From Sorghum bicolor (Eukaryota; Streptophyta; Magnoliopsida; Poales; Poaceae): a DNA stretch of 64,000 nucleotides. Each line of letters starts with the position of its first letter. Within the stretch, counting starts at the first letter, position 1. The stretch lies in assembly GCF_000003195.3 (NCBI RefSeq), contig NC_012871.2, forward strand, positions 1,041,997 through 1,105,996. Reading direction: 5' to 3'. Under the pieces are notes generated by a model. It did no database searches. It was not told the DNA's origin and was given only the letters and a program-made list of their open reading frames with translations. Positions 33,480-44,700 of this stretch are shown here, one piece after another. The translations under genes and the position numbers were made by a program.

Positions 33480-33642
33480 GAGAATGACTAGGACCGGAAC
33501 CAAATCTTAGACCTGTGATTTAGTGTGCATCAAACAAGGGGAATTTTTTAGCCCTAGCCCAAAAATTCACTCACATGGATAGTTCGACTCAGGAAATGCA
33601 CAAAGCTACCGAAGCCGCCTAACCAACTCAGCTAGAGGCCCT
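33480..33642 (-). mobile_element. SINE-like element (tRNA-derived head)
   Basis: On the minus strand the head GGGCCTCTAGCTGAGTTGG contains TAGCTGAGTTGG, an excellent RNA polymerase III box A (33634-33623). A box-B-like GAGTCGAACTATCC follows about 40 nt later, then GGGCTAGGGCTAAAAAATTC, as in plant Au/p-SINE families. The 3' boundary and any tail are unclear. Confidence 0.55.
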
Positions 33643-33732
33643 TTTCGCAGTTATACTTTGTAAACAACATTATTTATCTTTTTAATATGGAGTGTTATTA
33701 GCATGATAGCCCAACTAGTTTTTTTCTAAATA

Positions 33733-33949
33733 CTGCCTCCGTGCTAATGTATAAGGCGTAACTATTTTTTATATAAGGCGTAGCCTCTTTTGGTTAAAAA
33801 ACCAAAGAACATATTTAATTGTTTCTAACAACACTAGTACTATTGCATCGATGTACACGCGTATAGAACACGTGTATAGAGCTAGAGAGCATGTCTTTAT
33901 ATTATAAGACTTTGAAGTGGTTATCCCTTATATATTAGGATGGAAGCAC
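33733..33949. mobile_element. Stowaway-like MITE, 217 bp
   Basis: Ends CTGCCTCCGTGCTAATGTAT and ATATTAGGATGGAAGCAC form an inverted repeat flanked by TA. Confidence 0.75.
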
Positions 33950-34339
33950 TAATAAATAGTAAGATTTATTAATAAAGAAGTTCAAAAAAAAAGCTTGGGT
34001 TAAGGACAATAGAACGACCCCACCATTGAGTTTAGTAGTATAGCTTAGCTTATTTAATTGGCTATATATGGATTATATATATACGTGAACTGAGCATGTC
34101 TGTTTCTTCTAAAAATTCTTCACCACATCGGCTTCTCCAAGAGATGGATGAATCAGATCTCCATCATCCTTTCCACCGCGAGCACCAAGGTTCTCGTCAA
34201 TGGCCGGCTGGAAAGACACATTGCCCATGCTCGCGGGCTCCGATAGGGTGACCGAATTTTGCATATGTTGTTCGTCATCATCATGAGAGGTGCTTAACTC
34301 GCTGATTAGAGAGAGCGGACAGTCGCATGGCACTCGGTC

Positions 34340-34697
34340 CGCTGTCAGGGAACGCGCTCACTCCCCAATCGTCTCTTTATGCCGATGATTTGGTCGTCTT
34401 GGTCGCTCCCATTGCCAATAACATGCACTGCCTTAGGAAATCCTCAACGTCATTATGTACGCACTGTGCTACATGAAGGGGTTGGAGTGGCTCTTGGACG
34501 TTTCATGCCGTTTGTGGCCTTGGCCGAGCTCTAATCACAACATCCAAGAACTCTGTAACAATTCTTAGCATATCCAGTAGCTTACGGCTTGACTGCTCGG
34601 TTCTGGGTAGCTTCTTGCCCGATTGTTGTTGTGGTTTGAACTTTTTTTCCCTCTTAATGAAACACGAAATTCTGTTGTTCACGGGAAAAAGAAAAAT
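34340..34697 (+). mobile_element. LINE relic with YADD fragment joined to a 3' UTR
   Basis: The plus strand encodes TPQSSLYADDLVVLVAP (34358-34410), the catalytic core of LINE reverse transcriptase, ending in a stop at about 34470. It is then joined directly to LINE-type 3' UTR (CTCTTAATGAAACACGAAAT) and an A-rich end (34683-34696). Everything between the palm domain and the 3' UTR is deleted. Confidence 0.65.
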
Positions 34698-34824
34698 CTT
34701 GAGCCGCGTGGCGTTCATCTAAACGTGTACAACGATTATTACACTAGCTGACGTCTGCTTATATATCTCGATCCTAGGAGGATCGAGTCGGTACGCTGCG
34801 GTAGACTTAGAGTAAGTATTATAC

Positions 34825-35503
34825 TGGGCTATCTCTAACAGTTTGCTAAATCTATTTGTTATCTTTGAAAATTTAGTAAAATAAAAAAATTAGCTCTCCA
34901 ACAGTTTGGTAAACTACTTGTTATAATTTAGCAAGTTGTTATTTTCTGCATCCGCGCGCGCATTTATCCGCGTATATATCCCTCGCGCATCCAGCCGTGC
35001 AGGCGCTGTGTAGTTGTTGCCGCTGTTGTTCTGCTGCTATGGCCGCTGCTGTTCTGCTGCTCTGCTGCTCCTACTACGTTGCTATGATGCCATGACCTGC
35101 AAGTGTTGATGGAGGGCTTTTATGTGCTTGGTCGGTTGATGCGATTCTTGACGGTGCTTCCTATCATACTGGTTTAAGCACCTGTGCTTGCCATCATGGG
35201 TCATGTATCCACCATGCATCATGCATATATGCTTCATCATGCATCATGACCCATCATGATGTGAGCAGGAGCAATATTTCATCATACATTATGTACCGTA
35301 CTCTGATTCATAAAATATAAATCCAATGGATAGACTAATATACAAATGGATCTGGTAGAATATGAACCTACTTTTTTAATTTTAACAAGTTAAAATAGCA
35401 AACTGTTGGAGATATTCTACTTTTTCACTTGGTATATGTTTTAGTAAGTTACCAAATCACAAGATTTACCAAGTGGATTTTAGCAAACTATTAGAGATGC
35501 TCT
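34825..35503. mobile_element. TIR element (MULE- or MITE-like), 0.68 kb
   Basis: Left end GGCTATCTCTAACAGTTTGC and reverse-complemented right end GAGCATCTCTAATAGTTTGC match. An inner inverted copy (CTCTCCAACAGTTTGGTAAA and TAGCAAACTGTTGGAGATA) repeats the motif. The middle contains CATCAT- and CTGCTG-rich sequence (about 35000-35280). No clear target duplication was seen. Confidence 0.6.
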
Positions 35504-35719
35504 CGGCTAAATGCTGAGGTGGAGGATAGAAGGAAGGAGAGAGAGGAGAAGCAGGTTGTAAGCTTAATTACAGACAGCTTAGGCACAGGAACCAAAAAAA
35601 ATTTATGAGAGAGATAAGTGAGTCATGTATTAATATTGAGTAATTAACTATTGTGCGTGGGCTGCAAGAAGACTGCAATAAACTTTACAGTCACCAAATG
35701 AGCTGTATTATTAAACTTA

Positions 35720-35948
35720 GGCCTTGTTTAGTTACAAAACTTTTTGAAAAACGGGCACTGTAGCACTATCGTTTGTATTTGACAAATGTTGTTCAATTAT
35801 AGACTAACTAGACTTAAAAGATTCGTCTCGCAAATTACAGATAAACTGTATAATTAGTTTTTGTTTTCATCTATATTTAATGTTCCATGTTCAAAGATTC
35901 GATGTGACAAGGAATCTTGAAAAATTTTGGGTTTTGGAAAGTAAGGCC
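35720..35948 (+). mobile_element. GGCCTTGTTTAG-family MITE, first unit of a tandem dimer
   Basis: Starts GGCCTTGTTTAGTTAC after TTA (35717-35719) and ends GTAAGGCC, whose GGCC is shared with the next copy. Core motifs match the family. Confidence 0.85.
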
Positions 35949-36193
35949 TTGTATAGTTCCAAAAATTTTTGGAAAATCGACACTGTAGCATTTTCGTTTG
36001 TATTTGACAAATATTGTCAAATTATGGACTAACTAGCCTCAAAAGAATCGTCTCGTCAATTCAGACCAAACTGTACAATTAGTTTTTATTTTCGTCTATA
36101 TTTAATACTTCATGCATACGTCTAGAGATTTGATGTGATGTGACGGAGAATCTGAAAAAATTTTACGAATTTTTTTTAGAACTAAACAAGGCC
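35945..36193 (+). mobile_element. GGCCTTGTTTAG-family MITE, second unit of the dimer
   Basis: Begins at the shared GGCC (35945-35948) and ends GAACTAAACAAGGCC, followed by TTA (36194-36196). It has the same orientation as the first unit. Confidence 0.85.
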
Positions 36194-36196
36194 TTA

Positions 36197-36771
36197 GTAT
36201 GTGTTGCCATCGTGGCACAAAGGACAGGAAAGGAAAAGGCGGCCCATCCATCCGGCTTCTCGTCCTGCGTTCGTAATCGTTGTCGGCTTCTTCCTCATGA
36301 TCGAGGCCGACCAGCTGGCCGCCAACTCGCGCGCGAAGTGGAGATGGTCCAGATGGAGATCGGAGATCCACGGCGGCGGCGGCGGTGTCCGTTCCGTTTC
36401 CGTGCCGTGCGCGCGGCTGCTGCATGCATGCATGCCGCGCGCGCCGTGGTGGGGTGGGTGTCCCGGCGGCGGGCGGGCGGCGGGCGGCGGCGCGTCGCGC
36501 ACGAGCGAGAGGAGCGACAAGGGCGGGGCCCGCGGGGCATTTACTGTCGGCCGGGGATGATGGAGGCGAGGTGGCCCGCCGTCGCTTTTGGCGCGCCACG
36601 TGCATGGCGCGGGAGGGCAGCAGCATGGGCCTCCATCGGCGGCGGATCCGATCGGTGGCGGCGGCGCCCGTCCTAGGTGGTGCAGGTCGGCATCACTAGT
36701 GGCCACGTACGGCGCTCCGGCGGATCCACCCTCCATCCATGGGTGTGTCGTGGCGCGCATTAACTAACGAC
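36197..36771. other. GC-rich island between MITEs
   Basis: About 500 bp of very GC-rich sequence (36230-36700) with GCATGCATGCATG and many CGG repeats and open frames on all strands. I recognise no protein. It could be a captured gene 5' end or a CpG-rich promoter fragment. Confidence 0.35.
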
Positions 36772-37007
36772 GGCCTTGTTTAGTTCACTTTAAAAACTTT
36801 TCAATATGTTCTATTATATTAGATCTTACAGCACATGCATAAAACACTAAATATAAATAAAAATAAAAACTAATTATACAGTTTGTCTGTAAATCGTAAG
36901 ACGAATCCTTTAAACCTAGTTACTCTATAATTTGAGAACGTTTGCCAAATAAAAATAAAAGTACTATCATATTATTTTTCTAAAAATTTTTGAAACTAAA
37001 TAAGGCC
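36772..37007 (-). mobile_element. GGCCTTGTTTAG-family MITE (reverse orientation)
   Basis: Ends GGCCTTGTTTAGTTCAC and GAAACTAAATAAGGCC. The core is in reverse orientation (GTAAATCGTAAGACGAATC). Flanking trinucleotides GAC and TAG do not match. Confidence 0.8.
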
Positions 37008-37216
37008 TAGTAGTAGCTACTACGGAGTCCAGAGTCGTAGGGCTGCGCGCGCGACGCCGAGCCGACAGGCGTAAATGCCCATCATTACGCATGATTAGCC
37101 AATCTATGAGTATCTGCCCAAGTCCCACGGACGCCTAGCCTAAGGGCCCGTTTAGATTCTAAATCTTTACATTCCAAAACTTTTACCTGTAAACTTTATA
37201 TTTAAATAGGTGTTTA

Positions 37217-37419
37217 AAGTACTCCCAATGCAAGACTCTATCACAGAGTCCAAGACAATTAATTACATATTATTTATGATATTTTGCTGATGTGGCACCG
37301 TATTTATTGAAAAAAAGAGGTAGAAAAAAAACTTCATGTCTTATTTAGACTCCAAGTCCACATTGTTCGAGGTAATAAATAACTTTAGACTCCATATAGA
37401 GTCTGCATTGTGAGTGCCC
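37217..37419 (-). mobile_element. Tourist-like MITE, same family as 21718-21922, inverted
   Basis: Flanked by TTA (37214-37216 and 37420-37422). Ends AAGTACTCCCAATGCAAGAC and GCATTGTGAGTGCCC. Internal GACTCTATCACAGAGTC hairpin and the order of motifs mirror the copy at 21.7 kb. Confidence 0.82.
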
Positions 37420-37501
37420 TTAGATGCTTTCTAAATTTTTTTGGTCAACAAGACAAATGACACGGGTTCCTAAGCAAGTTTACACAGTTTTGGGGCTCTA
37501 A

Positions 37502-37863
37502 GGCCAGTCTGAGTGGCCGGTTTCAATGCACTGTTTCCAAAACAAATCCGCTGACAGGGCATCAATGAAACGAATAATAAAACAACTTCCACAATGCATG
37601 GGTTTCACCTTGATGTTTCCTAGGCTGGGGAAAGCATTTAATTACTGCAAAATGATTGGATGACATGCAAGATGGTGAAACGATTTAGCCCTCAGTGGAG
37701 ATTTCATCTCATTTCACCGTGTGGGAAACAACGCCCGCAGGGTTTCACCATGGTGAAACTACTTATCTCTCCTCTTCGTTTCATGCAAAAAGTATAGTTT
37801 TACTAACATGGCGCTCTAATAAATGTGCATGACATCCTAATGAAACCCCCACTGAGACTGGCC
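37502..37863. mobile_element. PIF/Harbinger-like MITE with TAA duplication
   Basis: 362 bp; ends GGCCAGTCTGAGTGG and CCACTGAGACTGGCC, flanked by TAA at 37499-37501 and 37864-37866. Confidence 0.85.
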
Positions 37864-37992
37864 TAAGGTCTCAAATTCTAAATCTTTACAGCCAAGTTTT
37901 ACAAGCCCCTGTTTAGATCCATTCTTCCAAAAAGTGCTCATTTCTCCAAAAATTTTGGTTGTTTGGCTGCATCTAAACAGGCCCTAAGCCAA

Positions 37993-38235
37993 GGCCTTGT
38001 TTAGTTCCTTTCAGAAATTTTTTCGTGACAGTATAGCGCTTTCGTTTGTTTGTGGTAATTATTGTCCAATCATAGACTAACTAGGCTCAAAAGATTCGTC
38101 TCGTAAATTTTGACTAAACTGTGCAATTAGTTTTTATTTTCGTTTATATTTAAAACTCCATGCATGCGTCTAAAGATTCGATGTGACAGGAAATCTTGAA
38201 AAGTTTTTAGATTTTGGGTGGAAGTAAATAAGGCC
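37993..38235 (+). mobile_element. GGCCTTGTTTAG-family MITE with CAA duplication
   Basis: 243 bp; starts GGCCTTGTTTAGTTCC, ends GAAGTAAATAAGGCC, flanked by CAA at 37990-37992 and 38236-38238. Confidence 0.85.
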
Positions 38236-38244
38236 CAAGAGTAG

Positions 38245-38443
38245 TTCACCCAAGATCAAAAAACTCTTTAAAATTTTTTATTTACCACATCAAATCTTAC
38301 GGTACATATATGAAGTATTAAATATAAATAAAAAAATAAGTTTGTCTATAGTTAACCTATGGTTGAATAATAATTAATGAATAAAAACAAAAATATTACT
38401 GTAGAGTAGGATGTCAAAATCTAATTTTTTTGTATCTAGGCCA
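38245..38443 (-). mobile_element. Decayed GGCCTTGTTTAG-family MITE
   Basis: Inverted, degraded core (CACATCAAATCTTACGGTAC, TATTACTGTAGAGTAGG) without intact ends. Confidence 0.5.
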
Positions 38444-38515
38444 GGTCTAGATAGCTAAATGGAGTAGAATAGGATGTTACCGTAGCTAGTGACACTTGTC
38501 TTCATCCTAACAAAC

Positions 38516-38859
38516 GCCCTGTTTAGTTCCCCACCTAAAATTTTTTCATACATCCCATCGAATCTTTGGACGCATGCATGAAACATTAAATGTATATAAA
38601 AAAATAAACTAAGTACACAGTTTGGTTGAAAATCGCGAGACGAATCTTTTAAGCCTAGTTACTACATGATTAGCCTTAAGTGCTACAGTAACCCACATGT
38701 GCTAATGATAGATTAATTATGTTTAATAGATTTGTCTTACAGTTTCCTAATGAGCTATGTAATTTGTTTTTTTATTAGTTTCTAAAAACCCCTCCCGACA
38801 TTCTTCCGACATATCCGATGTGACACCCAAAAAATTTTCATCTGCAATCTAAACAGGGC
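38516..38859. mobile_element. Related MITE with GCCCTGTTTAG ends
   Basis: Ends GCCCTGTTTAGTTCC and TCTAAACAGGGC. The first half resembles the GGCCTTGTTTAG family; the second half (GTGCTAATGATAGATTAATT) resembles sequence near 60490-60740. No matched duplication. Confidence 0.65.
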
Positions 38860-38899
38860 TTAATACAATTTGATCATAAGGCCCTGTTTGGATGGATTA

Positions 38900-39218
38900 G
38901 AGCACTCCCAATGCAGAAACCATCGTGGTTTCTATAGATATTAATTCAGTGCTACCTAAGCATTTTGTTGATGTGACAAGAGAGTTATTGAAGAGAGAGA
39001 GCAAAAATCATAGAAATTAGGTCTAAGTTAGAAACCATGTCTATACAAAATCCAAAAGATGAAGTGATATGATTGGCTAATATGGAGAGAGAATGAATAT
39101 GATTGATAAAAAAATATTCTATAGAAACTATTCATTGGGACCATATTTTCTATATGTAGTGTCTATAAAAATTAATAGGTATAGAAACTACATATAGTTT
39201 CTAGCATTGGAAGTACCC
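38900..39218. mobile_element. Tourist-like MITE with TTA duplication
   Basis: 319 bp; starts GAGCACTCCCAATGCAGAAA, ends TTTCTAGCATTGGAAGTACCC, flanked by TTA at 38897-38899 and 39219-39221. It is a cousin of the 37.2-kb element by its terminus. Confidence 0.8.
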
Positions 39219-39583
39219 TTAGAAAAGTGATTAGCACAATCCTGTTTGGATCCACTAGATGATAAGTAGTACAATATTATCTTAATATAAAGACTGTTCT
39301 ATATATAGCCCTAAATCGGACTGAGAAAAATAAGTTGGCCAATTCGGCAATCCCAACTTTGCTGCCAAAGTTGGCTATCCGAACATTTTAGGGGATTTTT
39401 TAATTTCCTGGGATCGTAACTCTCTCATTAGGACTCTAAATATTATTCTATACTATATTTTTTATTAACAATAGTTTCTATTTCTATTAATTGTCTTGCG
39501 AACTCAATAAAAATTTGATGTGGCATTAATGAAGACAGTACAGAGAGTATAATCCGATGAAACAATTTCCTTGAGGAAGTCGA

Positions 39584-39792
39584 GGCCGTGTTTAGAGATT
39601 TTTGTTTGTTTGTGATAATTATTGTCCAACCATGAATTAAGTAGGCTCAAAAGATTCGTCTCGTAAATTCTGATCAAACTATGCAATTATTTTTTTTTAT
39701 CTATATTTAATATTTCATGTATATGTTTAAAGATTTTATGTGATGAAAAATCTTGAAAAAATTTGGATTTTGAAATGGAAGTAAACAAGGCC
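39584..39792 (+). mobile_element. GGCCTTGTTTAG-family MITE, left end rearranged
   Basis: Starts GGCCGTGTTTAGAG and lacks part of the left core; ends GTAAACAAGGCC. Flanks CGA and CAA do not match. Confidence 0.7.
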
Positions 39793-39799
39793 CAAGTAA

Positions 39800-40672
39800 T
39801 TTCTATCGGTGGGACCTGCAATGAGACTTTCTCCTCCATGCTTGCTGTCGCGCCACAGTCACCCAGGCCGTGCCGTTGTCCGCAACCGCTATCGCCCCGC
39901 AGGCCGCCGCGCTGTTGTGTGCAGGTCGCACCACCGCTGATCTGGTACGGTGTGTGCAAGCCGTCGCTACTGTGTAGGCCGCACCGCCGCTGCCCAGGAA
40001 GAGGCCGCTTCACGCATGTCGCCGCCGCAGGTAAGCGAGCTTTTGGCGCGGCCGGTGGCCGGCCTAGCCCATTAATTGCCTCGACGACGACGACGACGCT
40101 CTCCATGCATGGCGAGGTGGAAGCTGGTCCCAGGACACGCGACCATCCATGCATGGCCAAGTGCATGCAGGTCACGACAACGATCTCCATGGTGAGGGTC
40201 GCAGTCGCCTGGCCTCTTGCCTCGACGACGCTAGCTCTCTCCATGACAAGGTGGAGGTCGGCCGTAGGACACGCAGCCATCCATGGCGGCGAGGTGCACA
40301 AGACCCGACGTCGCTCTTCGTGGCGAGGTTGCGGTCACCTGGTCCCTTGCCTCGCCGGCGCTCTCCATGGCGAGGTCGTGGTCGGCGCCACCTAGGCCGC
40401 TCGCTCGCCGTCCGCCTTTGCCGCGCTCGACGGTGCTCTTTTGGCCGAGGCCAATCGAGGAGGAAGACGTACGTTGCTCTCTAGGCGTCCATGTAGGCTC
40501 ATAGCGAGCAAACGTGAGAGAGAGTAAAAAAAGAACTTATATTACGAGTAGAAACATATATGTATTGTGGTATGATTTCTATATTGATGATTTCTTGCTA
40601 ACGTGTCGTTATGATTTGTTTTTTTTTTTTATTGAGACTGACCTCAGCTGTTGGAACCCTACTTATTTACTA
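39800..40672. other. GC-rich repetitive stretch, no gene recognised
   Basis: Between about 39810 and 40500 motifs such as CTCCATGG, GGCGAGGT and CATCCATGCATGGC recur in imperfect direct units of about 120-150 bp (for example near 40100, 40230 and 40360). Open frames exist in all registers because of composition. It may be a degenerate tandem segment inside a transposon. Confidence 0.35.
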
Positions 40673-40909
40673 CTTCCTCCATTTCAAATTGTAAGTCATT
40701 CCAAGAATCTTGGAGAACCAAACTTTTCTAAGTTTGACTAAATTTATATTATAAAATAATTATTATTATATTACTAACTAAGTATCATTAGATTTTTTTT
40801 TAATTATATTTTTATAATATACTTATTTTACGTTATAAATTTTGGTAAAACGTGAAAATGCTTTAATTCTCAAAATTTTTAAAATAACTTACAATTTGAA
40901 CGGAGTGAG
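40673..40909. mobile_element. Stowaway MITE, 237 bp
   Basis: Ends CTTCCTCCATTTCAAATTGT and ACAATTTGAACGGAGTGAG, flanked by TA (40671-40672 and 40910-40911). AT-rich interior. Confidence 0.88.
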
Positions 40910-40911
40910 TA

Positions 40912-41401
40912 CTTCTTAGTACTATTCTCATTTCTTTAGATATATCTGCGAAGAAGTACTCGTAGCTGTGCTAGTAGTAGCTATATAAAGCCAAAGTGAG
41001 TCTAGTAGATACTTGTCGTATATAGCTAGGTACGGTAGTACTAGAAATCCACGAGTCGCGATGCATGCGTGCGTGCAGGGGCCGGGCCGGGGATGCGCAT
41101 GCCACGCCACGCCACACGCCACACCCACAATGGGAAGGTCGATCGATCCAGCTGTGACCAACTAATTAACGGCTTTACGCAACACAAGAAGTAGTACATA
41201 CGACGTACGTAACGTACGCGAGCCGCTCATTTCGGATAGGATAGTAGTACGTAGTAGTACCCGCGTTGGATATATATGCATCCCCGGGTCTGCTTGCTGC
41301 ACGTATACGTACGTCCCGTCCCATGTTTCAACGTCCTTCGACTCCATCGCTCGACCAGGATCCAATAATTATCGATTCTACGTCGTCGAATTCCTCTCCT
41401 A
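40912..41401. other. Intergenic, no gene recognised
   Basis: Short repeats of GTACGTA and GCCACGCCACGCCACACGCC occur; no coding region supported. Confidence 0.3.
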
Positions 41402-41643
41402 GGCCTGGTTTAGTTTCGAAAAATGAAAACCTTTCGGTACTGTAGTATTTTTTTTGTTTATGACAAATATTATCTAATCATATATTAACTAGGATCAAAA
41501 GATTCGTCTCGTGATTTACAGCTAAACTATGTAATTAGTTTTTGTTTTCGTCTATATTTAATATTTCACGCATGTGCTATAAGATTCGATGTGACGGGGA
41601 ATCTTGAAAATTTTTTGGTTTTTAGGGTGAACTAAACAAGGCC
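41402..41643 (+). mobile_element. GGCCTTGTTTAG-family MITE with CTA duplication
   Basis: 242 bp; starts GGCCTGGTTTAGTTTC, ends GAACTAAACAAGGCC, flanked by CTA at 41399-41401 and 41644-41646. Confidence 0.85.
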
Positions 41644-41999
41644 CTATTTTCATTTGGGTTATATTAATTATATTCGGCCGGTGTACGTTGGAAATCATTA
41701 CCGCGCACTACCCACTCCCTTTCTCTCATAATATATTTTTACCCTTTTATTATACTTATTTCAGGTTGATTGTCATTCTCACTCTCCAATACACATTTCT
41801 CTTTTCCCAATATATCCATGCCTCTATATCTCCCTCTTTCTCATTTTCCACGTACTACACATTTGTCACTTCTGTTTAATTCCTGTACTTAGAGCTAAGA
41901 ACGCCCTCAATGGTGGTCGAATTTATTCGCTAACATGTGTGAGACTTTATCCAAAAACAAGAAAAGATTAGCGGCTGGTTCGCCGTTGTAGAGGAAGAT

Positions 42000-42772
42000 G
42001 AGCTGCTGAATCGCCGCGCGGCTGTGTATAGATTAGGTATTAGGTTACCTAGGTCTAGGTTTTGCCTGCCGTTGGTAGATGGCGAGGTTAGGGTTTGTCG
42101 GGAGCTTGTTCCTCTGCGTCGTGTCTTCTTGAGCGACGGCGACGAGGCGAAGACGGCGTTGTCGCTGCGGAATAAATCTTCTCCACCCCTTCTTCGTCAC
42201 GGCGGTGCTCTGCTCAAGCGCCGCTGGTGGGGTCTGGGAGTTCTTGGCGTGAGCCCAGGGCCGGCGATGCAACTTCGTCTTATCCAGGTGATTTTGCAGC
42301 TGGCATTTTTTTGCTTTGATACGGGTCTGTTCGTGGATGTTGTGGTTTGTGGCTGGCCGGATCTGGCTCCGTTCCCCCTTGACGACAGTGGCTGTCGACG
42401 TCGAGCTCAGATCCGGGAGTGGAAGGAGTTGGGGCGCGACCCAGGTGGATGGGCGACCGCTGTTGGCTACTTCCCATCTCCTCGATGGGAGACTATTTCG
42501 ACTCCTTTTCAAAGCCGGTGTGCGATGGGACTCCTTTTGCTCATGGTGGTGACCGACTCCTTCGGCGGCGGTGGCGGTGGCGGGCGACAAGGTGGATGGT
42601 CATGGAGGCTTCACGAAGGATCTAGGAGCTTTGTTGTAATCTTTTTATTTTCTAGGGTCCTTTGTGTAGATTGGCTGGAACAGATGTACCTATATCGTAC
42701 ATGTACGTGTCTGTATTTGTACTCTTGTTCTCCTTAACTTGAAATACAGATACGTTTTATCAAAAAAAAAAA
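42000..42772 (+). mobile_element. Poly(A)-ended retroposon-like segment
   Basis: A GC-rich segment with an open frame (to 42737) that I do not recognise is followed by CTTGAAATACAGATACGTTT and an A run (about 42761-42772), as at the 3' end of a LINE or processed transcript. The 5' end and a target duplication were not found. Confidence 0.4.
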
Positions 42773-42774
42773 AC

Positions 42775-43410
42775 ATATGTATGCTGCGGTGGTGGGCCTG
42801 TGCGCTGGACATTGTTGGACTTGGCCCATCATCATCTCTAAAGCTCACGTAGTTTATCACAGCCCAAATGCACGATGGTCCAAAACCATGCATGAGCCCA
42901 AATTGACAAAGAAGCCTTGCCTTCCGAAACGGCCCAAACCCACAGCAAGTCCGTTGGTTCACAGAGGGCGGATGTGTGGAGCTGTCTGCTGCCTGCCGCG
43001 GCGGGCGAGTAGCCCTCGCTCCGCCTCGGTGCCCCGTCTGCCGCCTTCTCCCCTCGCCGCGCTGGGTCTCGTCCAAGTCAGAATCGAACTAGGCGAGCAC
43101 AGACTACACAGCATGCTTCAGGATTTCATCCCAACACACCAAAAAACAGTAACCGTCTTACTCTTACCTCCACCAAATTTCACTGAAATGGGATACATAT
43201 ACATCAGTTGAAAAGATTGTTTTTTTAATGTTACTGTCAAAATCTCAAAGTACCTTTCTACTTACTGCGGTAAAGTTACTTGTTCTCCTGCATAGTTCAG
43301 AACAAAGGGCTGCTTCACTTCAGTTAGTAGTAAGATGTCAGCTGCATGATGACCTGTTCAATTTCCAATTGGCAAAAAATAAAATAAAAAAACATTTTTT
43401 TTCACAAACA
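42775..43410. other. Intergenic, no gene recognised
   Basis: No element ends or coding region supported. Confidence 0.3.
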
Positions 43411-43754
43411 GATTGAGATGTATGGCTGGGAAAACGTAGGAGGGGAATTCCTCCTCAGAAAAATTAGAAACTCACTCATACCAGCATTGATTCTAGACTT
43501 TTCCCCCTTAATTCTAACTTTTCTGTGCCATATTTCCTAGCAGCAAGCAACATACTCATTCAGGTGACCTGATCTAGACATGAATGACTCACAACAGCCT
43601 TACACCACACCAATCTTTTCTTCAGGATCTTTCTGTGTGAAGGCATCGAGCAGGTAGTAGCCTCTGTACATCAGTTTTTCCCAAGATATACATTCATTCA
43701 TTTGACGAAGCATTGCTTGGTCTGTGATAATGATGCACCTCTGCTCTGCCTCGT
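43411..43754 (-). pseudogene. NLR-like family relic, N-terminal (coiled-coil) piece
   Basis: The minus strand, with stops, reads EAEQRCIIITDQAMLRQM, then LMYRGYYLLDAFTQKDPEE, a stop, and later SRINAGMSEFLIFLRRNSPP followed by TFSQPY. The intact gene at 53.3-54.8 kb has EAEGRHITNQAMLQQLNM, VMYQGYYMLDTS and GMNEFVVFLKNYPPMFRQPY in the same order. It is therefore a fifth, decayed member of this family. The P-loop and everything after it are missing; homology stops at about 43411. Confidence 0.8.
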
Positions 43755-43759
43755 ATCAA

Positions 43760-44337
<578 letters not shown>

Positions 44338-44389
44338 GTTGGTAGAGGACTAGAGGCCATGGAAATCTCGGTTCTGAAAACATATCTTA

Positions 44390-44623
44390 GGCCTTGTTCA
44401 GTTGGTAAAAATTTTTGGTTTCGGGTATTGTAGAACTTTCGTTTGTGTTTCATAAATATTATCCAATTACGAACTAAGTAGGCTTAAAATTTTCATCTCA
44501 TAAATTACAGGCAAACTATATAATTAATTTTTGTTTTTGTCTATATTTAATGTTTCATGCATGTGTCATAAAATTCGATGCGACAGAAAATTTTTGCGTA
44601 TTTTTTGGAAACTGAACAGGGCC
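44390..44623 (+). mobile_element. GGCCTTGTTTAG-family MITE with TTA duplication
   Basis: 234 bp; starts GGCCTTGTTCAGTTGG, ends AACTGAACAGGGCC, flanked by TTA at 44387-44389 and 44624-44626. Confidence 0.85.
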
Positions 44624-44700
44624 TTAGGAACACACTTGCCGAGTTTCTGACTTTTGAGCACTTATATAATAAAAAAGGACATAGTTGTTGTCGTATATTG

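Noticed and set aside
36102..36760. Several 100-190 aa proteins on both strands
   Set aside because: Mutually overlapping frames in a GC-rich island with no recognised domain.
42024..43211. 237-aa plus-strand and 181-aa minus-strand proteins
   Set aside because: Overlapping frames without recognisable motifs; the segment ends in poly(A) like a retroposon.
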